Source: Ophiura sarsii
Taxonomy: Eukaryota > Echinodermata > Ophiuroidea > Amphilepidida > Ophiuridae
Assembly (NCBI GenBank): GCA_035610835.1
Contig: CM069454.1
Coordinates: 68,768,291-68,832,290 of the forward strand
Reading direction: 5' to 3'
Length of the DNA stretch: 64,000 nt
Shown here: positions 45,285 through 55,790 of the stretch, piece by piece
Numbering within the stretch: the first letter of the stretch is position 1
Layout of the letters: each line of letters starts with the position of its first letter
The notes under the pieces: model-generated
Seen by the model: the letters and a program-made list of their open reading frames with translations, nothing else
The model's database searches: none
Told to the model about the DNA's origin: nothing
Translations under genes and position numbers: made by a program

Positions 45285-46863
45285 AGATTATCCTTTTTTT
45301 TTAGGTATGGCGACAGCCCCCTGCTCTTTGGGAAAATGAATCTCTCAAGTAGGTTTTTTTTGTATGTTTCTTTTTCAAAAGAAAATCCAAAAATGTTGGT
45401 GAATTTACAACAACAAAAATGGTAGCCATTTGATGAACAGTGACTCTTGGGGTATTGCCTATGATTCTGTTTTCCATCAGTAATACAGTCCACTTATTTT
45501 TGGGTGCACGTTATAATCCAAGGTGTAATGTCAAAGGAGGGCTCCATATCAAATTACACTCAACACACAATTAATACAAACCATTTTCATGGTAAGTTCA
45601 CAACTTTGGAAAACTACAAAAATATGAGTGGGCATGGGTATATGGAATCAATTTCATGGGACTCTTTTGTGTAAGCATCATTCTTTAAAAATAACAATCC
45701 TTCCACACAAAGTGAATGGTCAAAAGTATTCCATCGTTATAGTCATAATTCCACCAATGCAGGGGTGTGTGCGTACATGCGTAAACCCGGAAGTGTGTAC
45801 CAAACGCTTTCAAAAAATGACCGAGCATCCTGATTGGTCAATCGTGATGTGCATGTGACATGCATAGTTGTTCACACAGCTCTATAGCGTTATGACAGTG
45901 ACTATAATAAGCATGATAAGTGAATGGCACAAATATATATGCACCCCTTAAGTTTCTTTAAGGGGCATTAAGAGATCTGGTGGAGGCAGCGCCCTCAATT
46001 ACAAAAATATATGATAACAATTGGGATTTGTATATTTTTACAATTGTATTACATGTATAAACTAACACCTGTAAGGATTAAGAAAAATCAGCCCTCTTTG
46101 TACAACAAAATGTCATTTCAAAAATGCTGGTAGAGCCGCAACCAGCATTTTACATGGTTAAGGGTGGTATTCCAACATATTTAAAACAATGCCAAAATGA
46201 AGTGAAATGCTGAAATATCTGTGTGTAAATAAAAGTGAGATATTTTATATTCTTTTTATACACCTGTATATTTACTTAACAGGCATATTTGTACTTCTAT
46301 GCAATTGCTACAATGCATAAAAGTGTAAAAATTAACCAACCACAAAAATAACCAATTATTAAAGTACCACTGTTCCCAAAATATATCGCATTTCACATTG
46401 ATGCACACATCCCGCATTGATTTTATTTATAAGCTATCATCAACATACCTTTGATTTTATATGCCAGAATAGATTGCCATGGCAACCTCTATCAATCAAT
46501 CGCACAAAGCGTGACAAGATTGTGGAGGCCCGCGGTCATGTTCTTCGTAGTATTTGCTAAGAGAGCTACTGACGTAGGAATAAAGGATGCAGTATATAGT
46601 TGATGAGTTGCTGGATGTAGGGGTAGATGTATGTATGTATGTATACCCACACACATATTAATAGGAAAGGTCATTTAAAACAAGGAAATCTGCTGTTGAC
46701 ATCAAATTGTTCATGCAATTGCATGGCAAGATAACATACAGATCTATCAAATAGATCATATATTCAGGTAGGATTCAACTAGATTCAAGTTGGATGGCTA
46801 AACCCGGCATGGTTTTTCATCTTTTTGCATCAAAATCCCCTAAAATGCATGTGAGAACGCGTT
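45285..46863. other. Unassigned spacer with a TGTA microsatellite
   Basis: No gene is recognised. ATGT repeats lie at about 46624-46644. The inverted pair ATGCTGGT/ACCAGCAT lies near 46122-46150. Confidence 0.45.
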
Positions 46864-47824
46864 CCGCACAACGTGGAGGTCATTGGGTCATCAGGTATGG
46901 CGGACACCTGAAGCCGTTGCGCACAGCGTGGAGGTCATTGGGTCATCAGGTATGGCGGACACCTGAAGCTGTTGCGCACAGCGTGGAGGTCATTGGGTCA
47001 TCAGGTATGGCGGATACCTGAAGCTGTTGCGCACAACGTGGAGGTCATTGGGTCATCAGGTATCGCGGACACCTGAAGCTGTTGCGCACAGCGTGGAGGT
47101 CATTGGGTCATCAGGTATGGCGGACACTTGAAGCCGTTGCGCACAGCGTGGAGGTCATTGGGTCATCAGGTATGGCGGACACCTGAAGCTGTTGCGCACA
47201 GCGTGGAGGTCATTGGGTCATCAGGTATGGCGGACACTTGAAGCCGTTGCGCACAGCGTGGAGGTCATTGGGTCATCAGGTATGGCGGACACCTGAAGCC
47301 GTTGCACACAGCGTGGTGGTCATTGGGTCATCAGGTATGGCGGATACCTGAAGCTGTTGCGCATAGCGTGGAGGTCATTGGGTCATCAGGTATGGCGGAC
47401 ACCTAAAGCTGTTGCACACAGCGTGGTGGTCATTGGGTCATCAGGTATGGCGGATACCTGAAGCTGTTGCGCACAGCATGGAGGTCATTGGGTCATCAGG
47501 TATGGCGGACACCTGAAGCCGTTGCACACAGCGTGGTGGTCATTGGGTCATCAGGTATGGCGGATACCTGAAGCTGTTGCGCACAGCGTGGAGGTCATTG
47601 GGTCATCAGGTATGGCGGACACCTGAAGCCGTTGCACACAGCGTGGTGGTCATTGGGTCATCAGGTATGGCGGATACCTGAAGCTGTTGCGCACAGCGTG
47701 GAGGTCATTTGGTCATCAGGTATGGCGGACACCTGAAGCTGTAGCGCACAGCGTGGAGGTCATTGGGTCATCAGGTATGGCAGACACCTAAAGCCGTTGC
47801 GCACAGCGTGGAGGTCATTTGGTC
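46864..47824. repeat. 55-bp tandem repeat, about 17.5 copies
   Basis: The unit carries GCGTGGAGGTCATTGGGTCA, TCAGGTATGGCGGACACCTG and AAGCTGTTGCGCACA. TCAGGT and ACCTGA form an inverted pair. In copies with GGATACCTG it grows to TCAGGTAT/ATACCTGA with a 5-base loop. From about 47300 two variant types (GCGTGG[T]GG with GGATACC, and GCGTGG[A]GG with GGACACC) alternate, giving a 110-bp higher-order unit. Confidence 0.95.
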
Positions 47825-48355
47825 AAACTTTTTGACATAGGGCTGTGTCTCATTATATTGGGGCTCGTTTCAAGCATTCCAGATCATGTAACTACACAGC
47901 AAGGAGATTTTGCTAATCTCTTTAAATATGATGAAAATTACCAAATTTGGAATGAATGATTTTTTTTTTTACTGTTTAATGAAAAGATTGGACATTTGGA
48001 CAAACTTATATGCAGTACACAGCCTCTTCAGATTCTCACCGGTGACAAGACCCCTCGAACCGTTCTCAACACTGTGTAGTAGTGCTCCGTAAAAAGTCAA
48101 AATAAAAAACTTACATTTTGGGTGTTTTTTTCTTATTTATCTATTACTTGGGCTAGTGATCCCATACCTATGCTATTTATTACTTGTCAAATGTAAGGTC
48201 TATGAAATAATATAACCTTTTCAAAGATCCACTTCAAAGCTTATATTTAGATGCTCTTATTTAAGGTACAAAATGTGTGATCACTTATCTTTAAATTACA
48301 GCATTGTACCCCTTTATCAATACCCTACCCCTGTACATGATACAAAACTATTTGA
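47825..48355. other. Unassigned spacer
   Basis: No gene recognised. Confidence 0.45.
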
Positions 48356-48749
48356 TGGTACTCCCACAGGGTGCTCACAAATGATGGTGCTCCCACACAC
48401 AGGGTACTCACAAATGATGGTGCTCCCACACACAGGGTACTCACAAATGATGGTGCTCCCACACACAGGGTACTCCCACAGGGTGCTCACAAATGATGGT
48501 GCTCCCACAGGGTGCTCACAAATGATGGTACTCCCACAGGGTGCTCACAAATGATGGTACTCCCACAGGGTGCTCACAAATGATGGTACTCCCACACACA
48601 GGGTACTCACAAATGATGGTGCTCCCACACACAGGGTACTCCCACAGGGTGCTCACAAATGATGGTGCTCCCACAGGGTGCTCACAAATGATGGTACTCC
48701 CACAGGGTGCTCACAAATGATGGTACTCCCACAGGGTGCTCACAAATGC
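48356..48749. repeat. 29/33-bp tandem repeat, about 13 copies
   Basis: Units carry CTCACAAATGATGGTGCTCC and CACAGGGTG or CACACACAGGGTA. Length differences come from extra CA pairs and from short units lacking the CACAAATGATGG part. One block (about 48435-48540) is repeated at about 48590-48700. Confidence 0.92.
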
Positions 48750-50432
48750 AAGGTATGCATGGATGTTACATGGTTGCCTTTTTGCAAATGAACCTTTACG
48801 CATGCACGGGTCAAGCTTGGTATTAAAATCCAAACCAAATCAGCTATTTAAGGTAGAAAAACTCTCTCATTCCAATTCATTCAAATACCTCCTCCCTCAC
48901 TTTTCCCCTAGCTACCTACAGTTAATTAAGGTAGGAAGGGGCATGAGGTTAATAATCATTCCTCAAGGTTTAGTTCCCTTTATTTCATACCCTTAAGTTA
49001 CTATCACTAGATGTTATCCACAACCCGTACATTGTAACAAAAAAACTAAATCCCTGAATGAATTCCCGCACCACTATGCTGTCAACAACATTCACCCTGA
49101 CAAGAACCGTCCACACCTTAGGGCCCCAGACAGTTCATACACACAGCAGTCTCATCCCAAGACACTCAACTATCGCTTATCATCACTACTACACCACCCA
49201 GTAAACAGCAACAGTGTAGCTGTCATGGTGTCTCGGAAAGAGACCAATCTCAGGTTGTCCTTAAGGTATTTGCTAACGCATAAGTGTCGGCATATCACTT
49301 CATTATCGAATGTGCACCGTCAATGAGCGTTATATATCAGCAGATAAGGCTACATCACATATTGTCTCCATCCCTTGTGGAATGCTTAATGGCAAAATAT
49401 GCAGAGGGTCACTTGCTCCACTCAAATGGAAACCAAAGGCACTTTTTGACAAAATTTCAGTTTTGCCTGTCATCCTGTTATTAATATAAATTAAATGCAA
49501 AATACAAACACCCTAAAAATTAAAGCCCAGGTCAAAATTTTAAGATTAGCCTTTCCAGTAGCTATTTGACCAAATGTCTGAGAGTCCATCTGAGACGATC
49601 CCTCTGGAATATCTAACTAATTGCGGGTGATGAAGCATACCTTAATCTACATATTCTGTTCAGCTTCCCATTACCAAAAAGGCACAGTCAGTTACTCACA
49701 GTCTCTAATGCACTTTATTCATCTAACTCTGGTCTAATTCTGTGCAGTGATGTCTGAGTAGATCTCAAAGATCACACCTCATTATCGCGCCTAATAGTTA
49801 TGGCGTAAGTACCGTCCCAATCAAAGACGAATCCAGATTGTGCGTAAATGCTGTGTCGTCACTGCACAAAGCATAGTCACACAGGGATGCCAAAAAAGAT
49901 GTCAGTTTACGTTATCCACACATTTGCCATAAAACAGGTACCAAAAAGCACAGTCAGTTCAGTTATATCCAATTGTATTTGCCAATGTAGAGCACCTCCC
50001 ACATGTATTGTTAGGATACACAGATGATTCATCAACTCTGTATTTCCACATAGTCGTCTCTGATGCAATGATATTCAAATTGTGACATTTAAAGAGTACA
50101 TACAGTGCATACATATACACCTCCAGTCTTATAAATGCTATCATTGACAAATAAATACCAGGATATTTTCCCAATCAATGCCTTTGCTCTGAACACTCCC
50201 CCTCAATAACACATATAAATCATTTTTTTGTAATAACCCCCATATAAAACACGTTTACACAACTTTCAATAATAAGATTATTCATGTTACATCCGATCCG
50301 GCAATTAATCTTTTGAGACATCGTTTTTTGACTAAAGATTTTAAGTTTTGATTAAAAGTCAAATTGATGTCTTAAAGGAAAAATTTGTGGAATATCGACT
50401 AACTTATGTTTACAATGCTACACAATCAGCTG
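48750..50432. other. Unassigned spacer
   Basis: No gene is recognised over 1.7 kb. The frame at 49284-49484 (starting near SAYHFIIECAPSMS) faintly recalls a retroelement zinc-knuckle tail, but it is too short to call. AAAAAG-CACAGTCAGTT occurs twice (about 49675 and 49944). Confidence 0.4.
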
Positions 50433-50896
50433 CCATAGACAGCAGTCCATAGACAGCAGTCCATAGACAGCAGTCCATAGACAGCAGTCCATAGACAGCA
50501 GTCCATAGACAGCAGTCCATAGACAGCAGTTCATAGACAGCAGTCCATAGACAGCAGTCCATAGACAGCAGTCCATAGACAGCAGTCCATAGACAGCAGT
50601 CCATAGACAGCAGTCCATAGACAGCAGTCCATAGACAGCAGTCCATAGACAGCAGTCCATAGACAGCAGTCCATAGACAGCAGTCCATAGACAGCAGTCC
50701 ATAGACAGCAGTCCATAGACAGCAGTCCATAGACAGCAGTCCATAGACAGCAGTCCATAGACAGCAGTCCATAGACAGCAGTCCATAGATAGCAGTCCAT
50801 AGACAGCAGTCCGTAGACAGCAGTCCATAGACAGCAGTCCATAGACAGCAGTCCATAGACAGCAGTCCATAGACAGCAGTCCATAGACAGCAGTCC
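50433..50896. repeat. 14-bp tandem repeat, 33 copies
   Basis: The unit is CCATAGACAGCAGT, almost perfectly uniform (four variant bases noted, for example GTTCATAG near 50529 and CCGTAG near 50811). The 14-bp period shifts the frame each unit, so three units (42 bp) read through all frames and long stop-free minus-strand frames appear. They are artefacts of the repeat. Confidence 0.97.
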
Positions 50897-50964
50897 TGGT
50901 GGCAAAGTCTGGCTCTCAATTTGATTTCTATAGTATGAGAAGACTCTCTAACTATAGCAAATCG

Positions 50965-51480
50965 GATGCTTTCCTTGTACCGCCCATGCCTGGGTAAGAC
51001 CTATTGGATGCTTTACATGGTAATTTATGTACCGCCCATGCCTGGGTGAGACCTATTGGATGCTTTCCATGGTAATTTATGTACCGCCCATGCCTGGGTG
51101 AGACCTATTGGATGCTTTCCATTGTAGTTTATGTACCGCCCATGCCTGGGTGAGATCTATTGGATGCTTTCCATGGTAATTTATGTACCGCCCATGCCTG
51201 GGTGAGACCTATTGGATGCTTTCCATTGTAGTTTATGTACCGCCCATGCCTGGGTGAGATCTATTGGATGCTTTCCATGGTAATTTATGTACCGCCCATG
51301 CCTGGGTGAGACCTATTGGATGCTTTCCATGGTAATTTATGTACCGCCCATGCCTGGGTGAGACCTATTGGATGCTTTCCATAATAATTTATATACCGCT
51401 CATGCCTGGGTGAGACCTATTGGATGCTTTCCATGGTAATTTAGATCAATCGTACCGCCCATGCCTGGGTGAGACCTATT
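50965..51480. repeat. 52-bp tandem repeat, 10 copies
   Basis: The unit carries GTACCGCCCATGCCTGGGTG, AGACCTATTGGATGCTTTCC and ATGGTAATTTAT. A GATCTATTGG/ATTGTAGTTT variant pair recurs twice at a two-unit spacing. The last copy has a 9-base insertion (TAGATCAATC region). CCCA/TGGG in the first third is a short inverted pair. Confidence 0.95.
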
Positions 51481-51494
51481 TCTCTTGGAAGCAC

Positions 51495-51705
51495 CAATCT
51501 TGGTAAATGAACTTCTCACATCCAATTTACAACAATGCACTGTGATGTTGAATCCCAACTTAGCATCCAGATTAACCAATACAAATTTGTCTTTCAGTGG
51601 GAAATTAAATGCATTACAGGTGATCCAATTTGACACACCTAGCTAAAATAATATGCAGAGTATATTGTGTTTGGTACAACACAGGATAATGTGTAATAGA
51701 GAAGG
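51495..51705. repeat. Duplicated 210-bp block, copy 1
   Basis: Shares CACATCCAAT.TACAACAATG, GATTAACCAATACAAATTTG and GAGTATATTGTGTTTGGTAC in order with 52303-52505, with many single changes. Both copies are followed by GCTATC-type hairpin motifs, so the duplicated unit is probably about 350 bp or more, and it carries a two-copy period of about 808 bp. Confidence 0.85.
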
Positions 51706-51714
51706 GGTTGCAAA

Positions 51715-51940
51715 TTAATTAAAACATTGCTATCAGTAGTTGATGTCAGTTATTTGCTATCATCAGTAGATAGCAATATTGCTTGAAACTATTATTTTAC
51801 TTGAAACTATCATTTTACTAGCATCTTTGCTATCAGTAGTAGATCGCATCAAAATATTGCTATCAGCAGTAGATAGTATGTTAGCATATTGCTATAGCAT
51901 ATCAGCATATAAATGTCAGCAGTAGATAACATATCAGAAT
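51715..51940. repeat. Irregular cluster of GCTATC...GATAGC hairpins
   Basis: At least five degraded copies of the GCTATCAGCAGTAGATAGC motif (the reverse complement of the array core at 57122) occur with variable spacers such as TTGCTATCATCAGTAGATAG. Confidence 0.85.
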
Positions 51941-51994
51941 TGTTCTTTTCAAAGCTTTTACCTTATAGGTATATACAGGTGAGACCTAATTTCT

Positions 51995-52274
51995 GTGACC
52001 TCCCCAAAATAAGCCAGAAGATTCAGAAGAGACAGGTTTGCTGGCCACTGTTTCAGAACTGAGGAGCTAGTATCTAAACTGGTGCACTGGATCCCCAAGC
52101 ATGGCAAAAGAAAACCGGGAAGACCTGCTCTGACATTTATTTATTGAATTACTCAAGCAAGATACTGGATTGGACACCTGTGACATAAACGCTGCAATAA
52201 ATGACCTAAAAGTGTGGAGAGCCATCGTAGATCGGGGACACCACCCGAGTTAAGCAAGTAAGTAAAGTAAGCAA
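51995..52274 (+). mobile_element. 5'-truncated LINE insertion with 14-bp target duplication
   Basis: GAGACCTAATTTCT (51981-51994) and GAGATCTAATTTCT (52275-52288) differ by one base and flank the insert, as expected for target-primed reverse transcription. The insert ends in AAGTAAGTAAAGTAAGCAA, a simple-repeat tail of the type found on several LINE clades. Its coding remnant is listed separately. Confidence 0.75.
52017..52246 (+). pseudogene. LINE ORF2 extreme C-terminus, frameshifted
   Basis: One frame gives RRFRRDRFAGHCFRTEELVS, KLVHWIPKHGKRKPGRPALT and a stop after FIY. One base later the alternative frame gives LLKQDTGLDTCDINAAINDL, KVWRAIVDRGHHPS and a TAA. The order R..R.AGH..R......L..W.P.HG.R..GRP..T....L..DTGL...........R..WR..V is the well-known 3' end of many LINE ORF2 proteins. 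The clade cannot be fixed from this much. A single frameshift near 52147 separates the halves. Confidence 0.82.
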
Positions 52275-52302
52275 GAGATCTAATTTCTTTTCGAAAGCTA
52301 TT

Positions 52303-52505
52303 AACTTTGTAGATGACCTTTTCACATCCAATATACAACAATGCACCGTGATGTAAAAACGTTGTGACCCGATTAACCAATACAAATTTGTCTTTCGGTA
52401 GGAAATTTAATTAATTATAGGTGATCCAATTTGAAACACCTAGCTAGAATAATATGCTGAGTATATTGTGTTTGGTACTGCACAGGATACGTGTAATAGG
52501 AGAGC
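52303..52505. repeat. Duplicated 210-bp block, copy 2
   Basis: See copy 1 at 51495-51705. The LINE insertion lies between the copies. Confidence 0.85.
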
Positions 52506-52544
52506 ACTGGAGGACTTAAAAACTGATTAGAAATTTGTTATTAA

Positions 52545-52754
52545 TAGCAGATATCATATCAGTGATTTGCTATCATCAGAAGATAGCATTAATTTCTTAA
52601 TTTTAAGGGCTATTGTTGCTATTTCGCTGGGAATTTTCATTTTCCAAGCCTGTTTGCTGTCAGCAGTAGATAGCAAATGAATATTTTGCAATTAGTTGTA
52701 GATAGCTTACATTTCTATCAGCTTACATTTCTATCAGCAGGAGATGGTATCAGA
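52545..52754. repeat. Irregular hairpin-motif cluster
   Basis: Degraded GCTATC...GATAGC motifs (for example TTTGCTATCATCAGAAGATA and TTTGCTGTCAGCAGTAGATA) with unequal spacers. Confidence 0.8.
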
Positions 52755-53010
52755 ATATAACTATCAGCAGTAGATAGCATGTCAGTATGATTAATGGTAG
52801 AACATAGTTTATCAGAATATGGCTATCAGCAGTAGATAGCATGTCAGTATGGTTAATGGTAGAACATAGTTTATCAGAATATTGCTATCAGCAGTAGATA
52901 GCATGTCAGTATGATTAATGGTAGAACATAGCTTATCAAATTATTGCTATCAGCAGTAGATAGCATGTCAGTATGTTTAATTGTAAGACATAGCTTATCT
53001 GATTATTGCT
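52755..53010. repeat. 62-bp tandem repeat, about 4 copies, built on the hairpin
   Basis: Each unit has GCTATCAGCAGTAGATAGCA followed by TGTCAGTATGATTAATGGTA and GAACATAGTTTATCAGAATA. GCTATC and GATAGC are in every unit. Confidence 0.9.
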
Positions 53011-53057
53011 ATCAACACAAGAAGATAGCTTACATTGCTATCAGAGCAGTAGATAAA

Positions 53058-53857
53058 GGGGTAAAAAAAGTAAGCCCCCCCCCTAAAATTAGATTACTTT
53101 GGTTTACATAGCTTCACACACAATTAGACGTTTTGAAAAATTGAAACGATTATGAAAAGAGAAAACGCTTGGCTACCATTAGAAAGTTTTACATTTTCGA
53201 TATCATGTTTACTTTTCCCAAAACAGTCACATTTCTTCAAAACTGTAATTATGGTTCACTCTGTAAGGAGTGAATCTAGAGTGACCGAATATAAGATTTT
53301 TTTACTCTAAAAGACTGAATTACCAAAAGAGTCTTTTACATTTACAGAGTAACAATTATTTAGAATTGGTTTACATACTCCCAGTTTCAAACAACACCCC
53401 ATTATTATATATTTATCACAATTGGATAGGTTACTATAACATACTGAATAACTATTTTCTTAGAATACAATTCTGCATCCTTGTTTAATTTAACCATTTT
53501 TCATCACATATCACCACTGTAGCACTTCAACAAAATCAATCAACATGCTCCAAATTTGTCTCTCTCTCGCATCTCAAATCCCTGATCTTTTCCAATTTAC
53601 GGGAGATTTATCAACGGCGATGTTAGAGCATGGTTTACTGATTAGATTTATCTGCACTAACACTTCGGGAGGTCAGCGCTTCTACGGATGGACACGGACC
53701 GTCCATTATTTAGCCACAAATTGTTTAGTTGTCCTATCTTGGCAGATACCATGCAATCTCTCTTTCCCCTAGTTGGGAAGGGTGTTGTTGGTAATTAAGA
53801 TATAACTATACAATAAATGTTCAATCTGTTTGCCTCACATAACGATGCTTTTCATAG
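53058..53857. other. Unassigned spacer
   Basis: No gene is recognised. The 75-codon frame at 53545-53772 begins with ATG in a less AT-rich patch but shows no family motif. Confidence 0.4.
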
Positions 53858-53859
53858 TA

Positions 53860-54439
53860 CACTGAGCCAAAAAAGAAACATATAAAATTTTAACAGATCA
53901 CCAAATAAAATTCTGTGCATGAAAATGTACCAAATTTGGATACAATATTACTGCAATGTATTGCTTCAAATGGCAGTCAATAACTAATTGTTTGCTTCAA
54001 TGACACAAGAGAAATCTGCACTGACTCAGACAACATCTTGCATCAATAAGTGTTTGTCTATTGCCAGGTGGATTGCAGCACTACAGGAAGAATGGAACAA
54101 TGTTCCCCAGGCTACCATCAGGAACTTGATTGGAAGCATGGGAAGGAGATGCACAGCTTGCCTGCAAGCTGGAGGTGGACATACCCGTTATTAATGACTT
54201 CATTGTTTGTTTGGATATGAGTTTGTTTTGATTCTTTGTTTGCTGTGACCTACGATGCAAGACATTGTCTGAGTCAGTGCAGATTTATCTTATGTCATTG
54301 AAGCAAACAATTGGTTATTGACTGCCATTTGAAGCAATACATTGCAGTAATATTGTATCCAAATTTGGGTACATTTTTATGCACAGAATTTTATTTGGTG
54401 ATCTGTTAAAATTTTATAAGTTTCTTTTTTGGCTCAGTG
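53860..54439 (+). mobile_element. Tc1-like deletion derivative with about 185-bp inverted ends
   Basis: TA flanks both ends (53858-53859, 54440-54441). The left end CACTGAGCCAAAAAAGAAAC is mirrored at the right, and similarity continues for about 185 bp (to about 54040 and from about 54258) with few changes, including GACTCAGACAA and ATGCAAGAC. The remaining 200 bp in the middle are the 3' end of a transposase gene. It is non-autonomous. Confidence 0.9.
54064..54194 (+). pseudogene. Tc1-like transposase, C-terminal remnant
   Basis: The frame reads EEWNNVPQATIRNLIGSMGR, then RCTACLQAGGGHTRY and a stop. The W-N-x-[IV]-P-Q...I..LI.SM.RR...A..A.GGHTRY pattern is the standard C-terminus of Tc1-family transposases, downstream of the DDE catalytic domain. 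Everything upstream of it, including all three catalytic acidic residues, is gone. It is not the same subfamily as 3233-3553 (GGHTRY here, RGGYTP there). Confidence 0.9.
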
Positions 54440-54441
54440 TA

Positions 54442-54897
54442 TATACAATACCATTATTTGTTGCAGGACGCCAGTCATTGTTATCACATGCTGTAGATTC
54501 CTCACATTCCATGTATGTGGTTGTTTTGCAAAAGGGCTTTCAATTCTCATATTTTTTATCCACAATTTCAATAATGCTCATATTGAGGATCATGAAAGCA
54601 TATCAACATATTGCTATCAGCAGTAGATAGCAAGATCATCATGAAAAACCGGTACAATTCTTTGAAGCTATGTGTGTCCATAAATAATGGAACAGTTTAC
54701 CTACACATGTAAGAGTAGCACCATCTATTATGTCTCCAAAAACTCAAAACCTTCTTATTTGATCATTCACATGCAATATCATATATGGTGCACTATGAAA
54801 AATATGATATTTAAATAGTTCAGATTTTTAACAGTGTTCAAAATATAACATATTCAATTTTCAGCTGACTAAATTCTCTAATGATATTATAGTTTTG
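54442..54897. other. Unassigned spacer containing one lone hairpin monomer
   Basis: No gene recognised apart from the monomer listed next. Confidence 0.45.
54600..54631 (-). repeat. Lone 32-bp hairpin monomer, inverted relative to the main array
   Basis: TATCAACATATTGCTATCAG and the following CAGTAGATAGCA are the exact reverse complement of a monomer type of the 57122-60676 array. GATCATGAAA just before it and GATCATCATGAAA just after it look like a flanking duplication. Confidence 0.85.
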
Positions 54898-54970
54898 GAT
54901 GTTTTTCAAATATTTGTGGACATAGGATACAGTTGTTTTTCAAATATTTGTGGATATAGGATACAGTTAA
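54898..54970. repeat. 36-bp tandem duplication
   Basis: GTTTTTCAAATATTTGTGGA and then CATAGGATACA / TATAGGATACA in two copies. Confidence 0.85.
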
Positions 54971-55070
54971 AACAATAGAAAACTAGAATGTCCAATAAAA
55001 TCATAAACACCGTTTGGTGTTCATAACCAGAACCCCTTTTTGAGGTGGGTGTTCCATTTATTTAGAGTGT

Positions 55071-55092
55071 ATCTACTGCTGATAGCAGTATG
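55071..55092 (+). repeat. Lone partial hairpin motif
   Basis: TATCTACTGCTGATAGCAGT occurs alone in otherwise unrelated sequence. Confidence 0.7.
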
Positions 55093-55261
55093 CTCTTTAT
55101 TATGCTGCCATTAATTGACAAACCATACATGGTCAATTTACCATAAAGGTAGTAAAAAATGATGATGATTACTGATAGAATGGTGAATAATTGATATGTT
55201 GTGATACACAATGGGGCACTGGCTCACAGGTAAACTGTCTTGATGTTATGAGCATCTAAAC

Positions 55262-55790
55262 AAATGGTTCCCAGATATACCCATTTCAAATTTCTTTTGG
55301 TCCAATTATTTTTGAGACACAATATAGAATGACACCCTAAGAGTCTTGCAAATAGCAATAACTTGGTTTAAAAGGAATAACCTTGATCATAATAATATTT
55401 CATAAGCTGGTCTTCATTTGCCCTTCCAAAACAGCTTATGAATGGTACCCAGATATACCCATTTCAAATTTCTTTTGGTCCATTTATTTTTGAGACGCAC
55501 TATGGAATGACACTCTAAGAGTCGTACTTGTAAAATTGCAATTTAGGACTGACTTGTTTCAGGATAGACAATTGACAATAATACTTCAGGGGCTGGCATT
55601 CATCTCCCCTTCTAACTCAGCTTACAAATGGTACCCAGATATCCCTATTCTAAATGTCTTTTCTTTTTAGATGTCCAATTATTTTTGAGACACACTATAA
55701 AATGACGCTCTAAGAGTCCTACTTATGAAATTGCAATTAGCAATGACCTGGTTAAGAGAAATACCCATGACAATACTTGCAGGAACATTG
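55262..55790. repeat. About 180-bp tandem repeat, 3 diverged copies
   Basis: Copies start near 55262, 55440 and 55626, each with AAATGGT(T/A)CCCAGATAT, TTTTTGAGAC[AG]CA, GA[CT][AG]C[CT]CTAAGAGTC and a GCAAT..C(A/T)TGG-like stretch. Divergence between copies is high, so this is an old satellite fragment. Confidence 0.85.

Noticed and set aside
49284..49484. Retroelement zinc-knuckle tail (SAYHFIIECAPSMS)
   Set aside because: The similarity is a short impression only; the expected cysteine pattern before it is missing.
50410..50919. Repeat protein with LSMDCCLWTAVYG units
   Set aside because: A 14-bp unit read through all three frames gives a 42-bp cycle. This is a repeat artefact.
53545..53772. 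75-codon plus-strand gene
   Set aside because: It has an ATG and mixed composition but no recognisable motif, domain or splice context.
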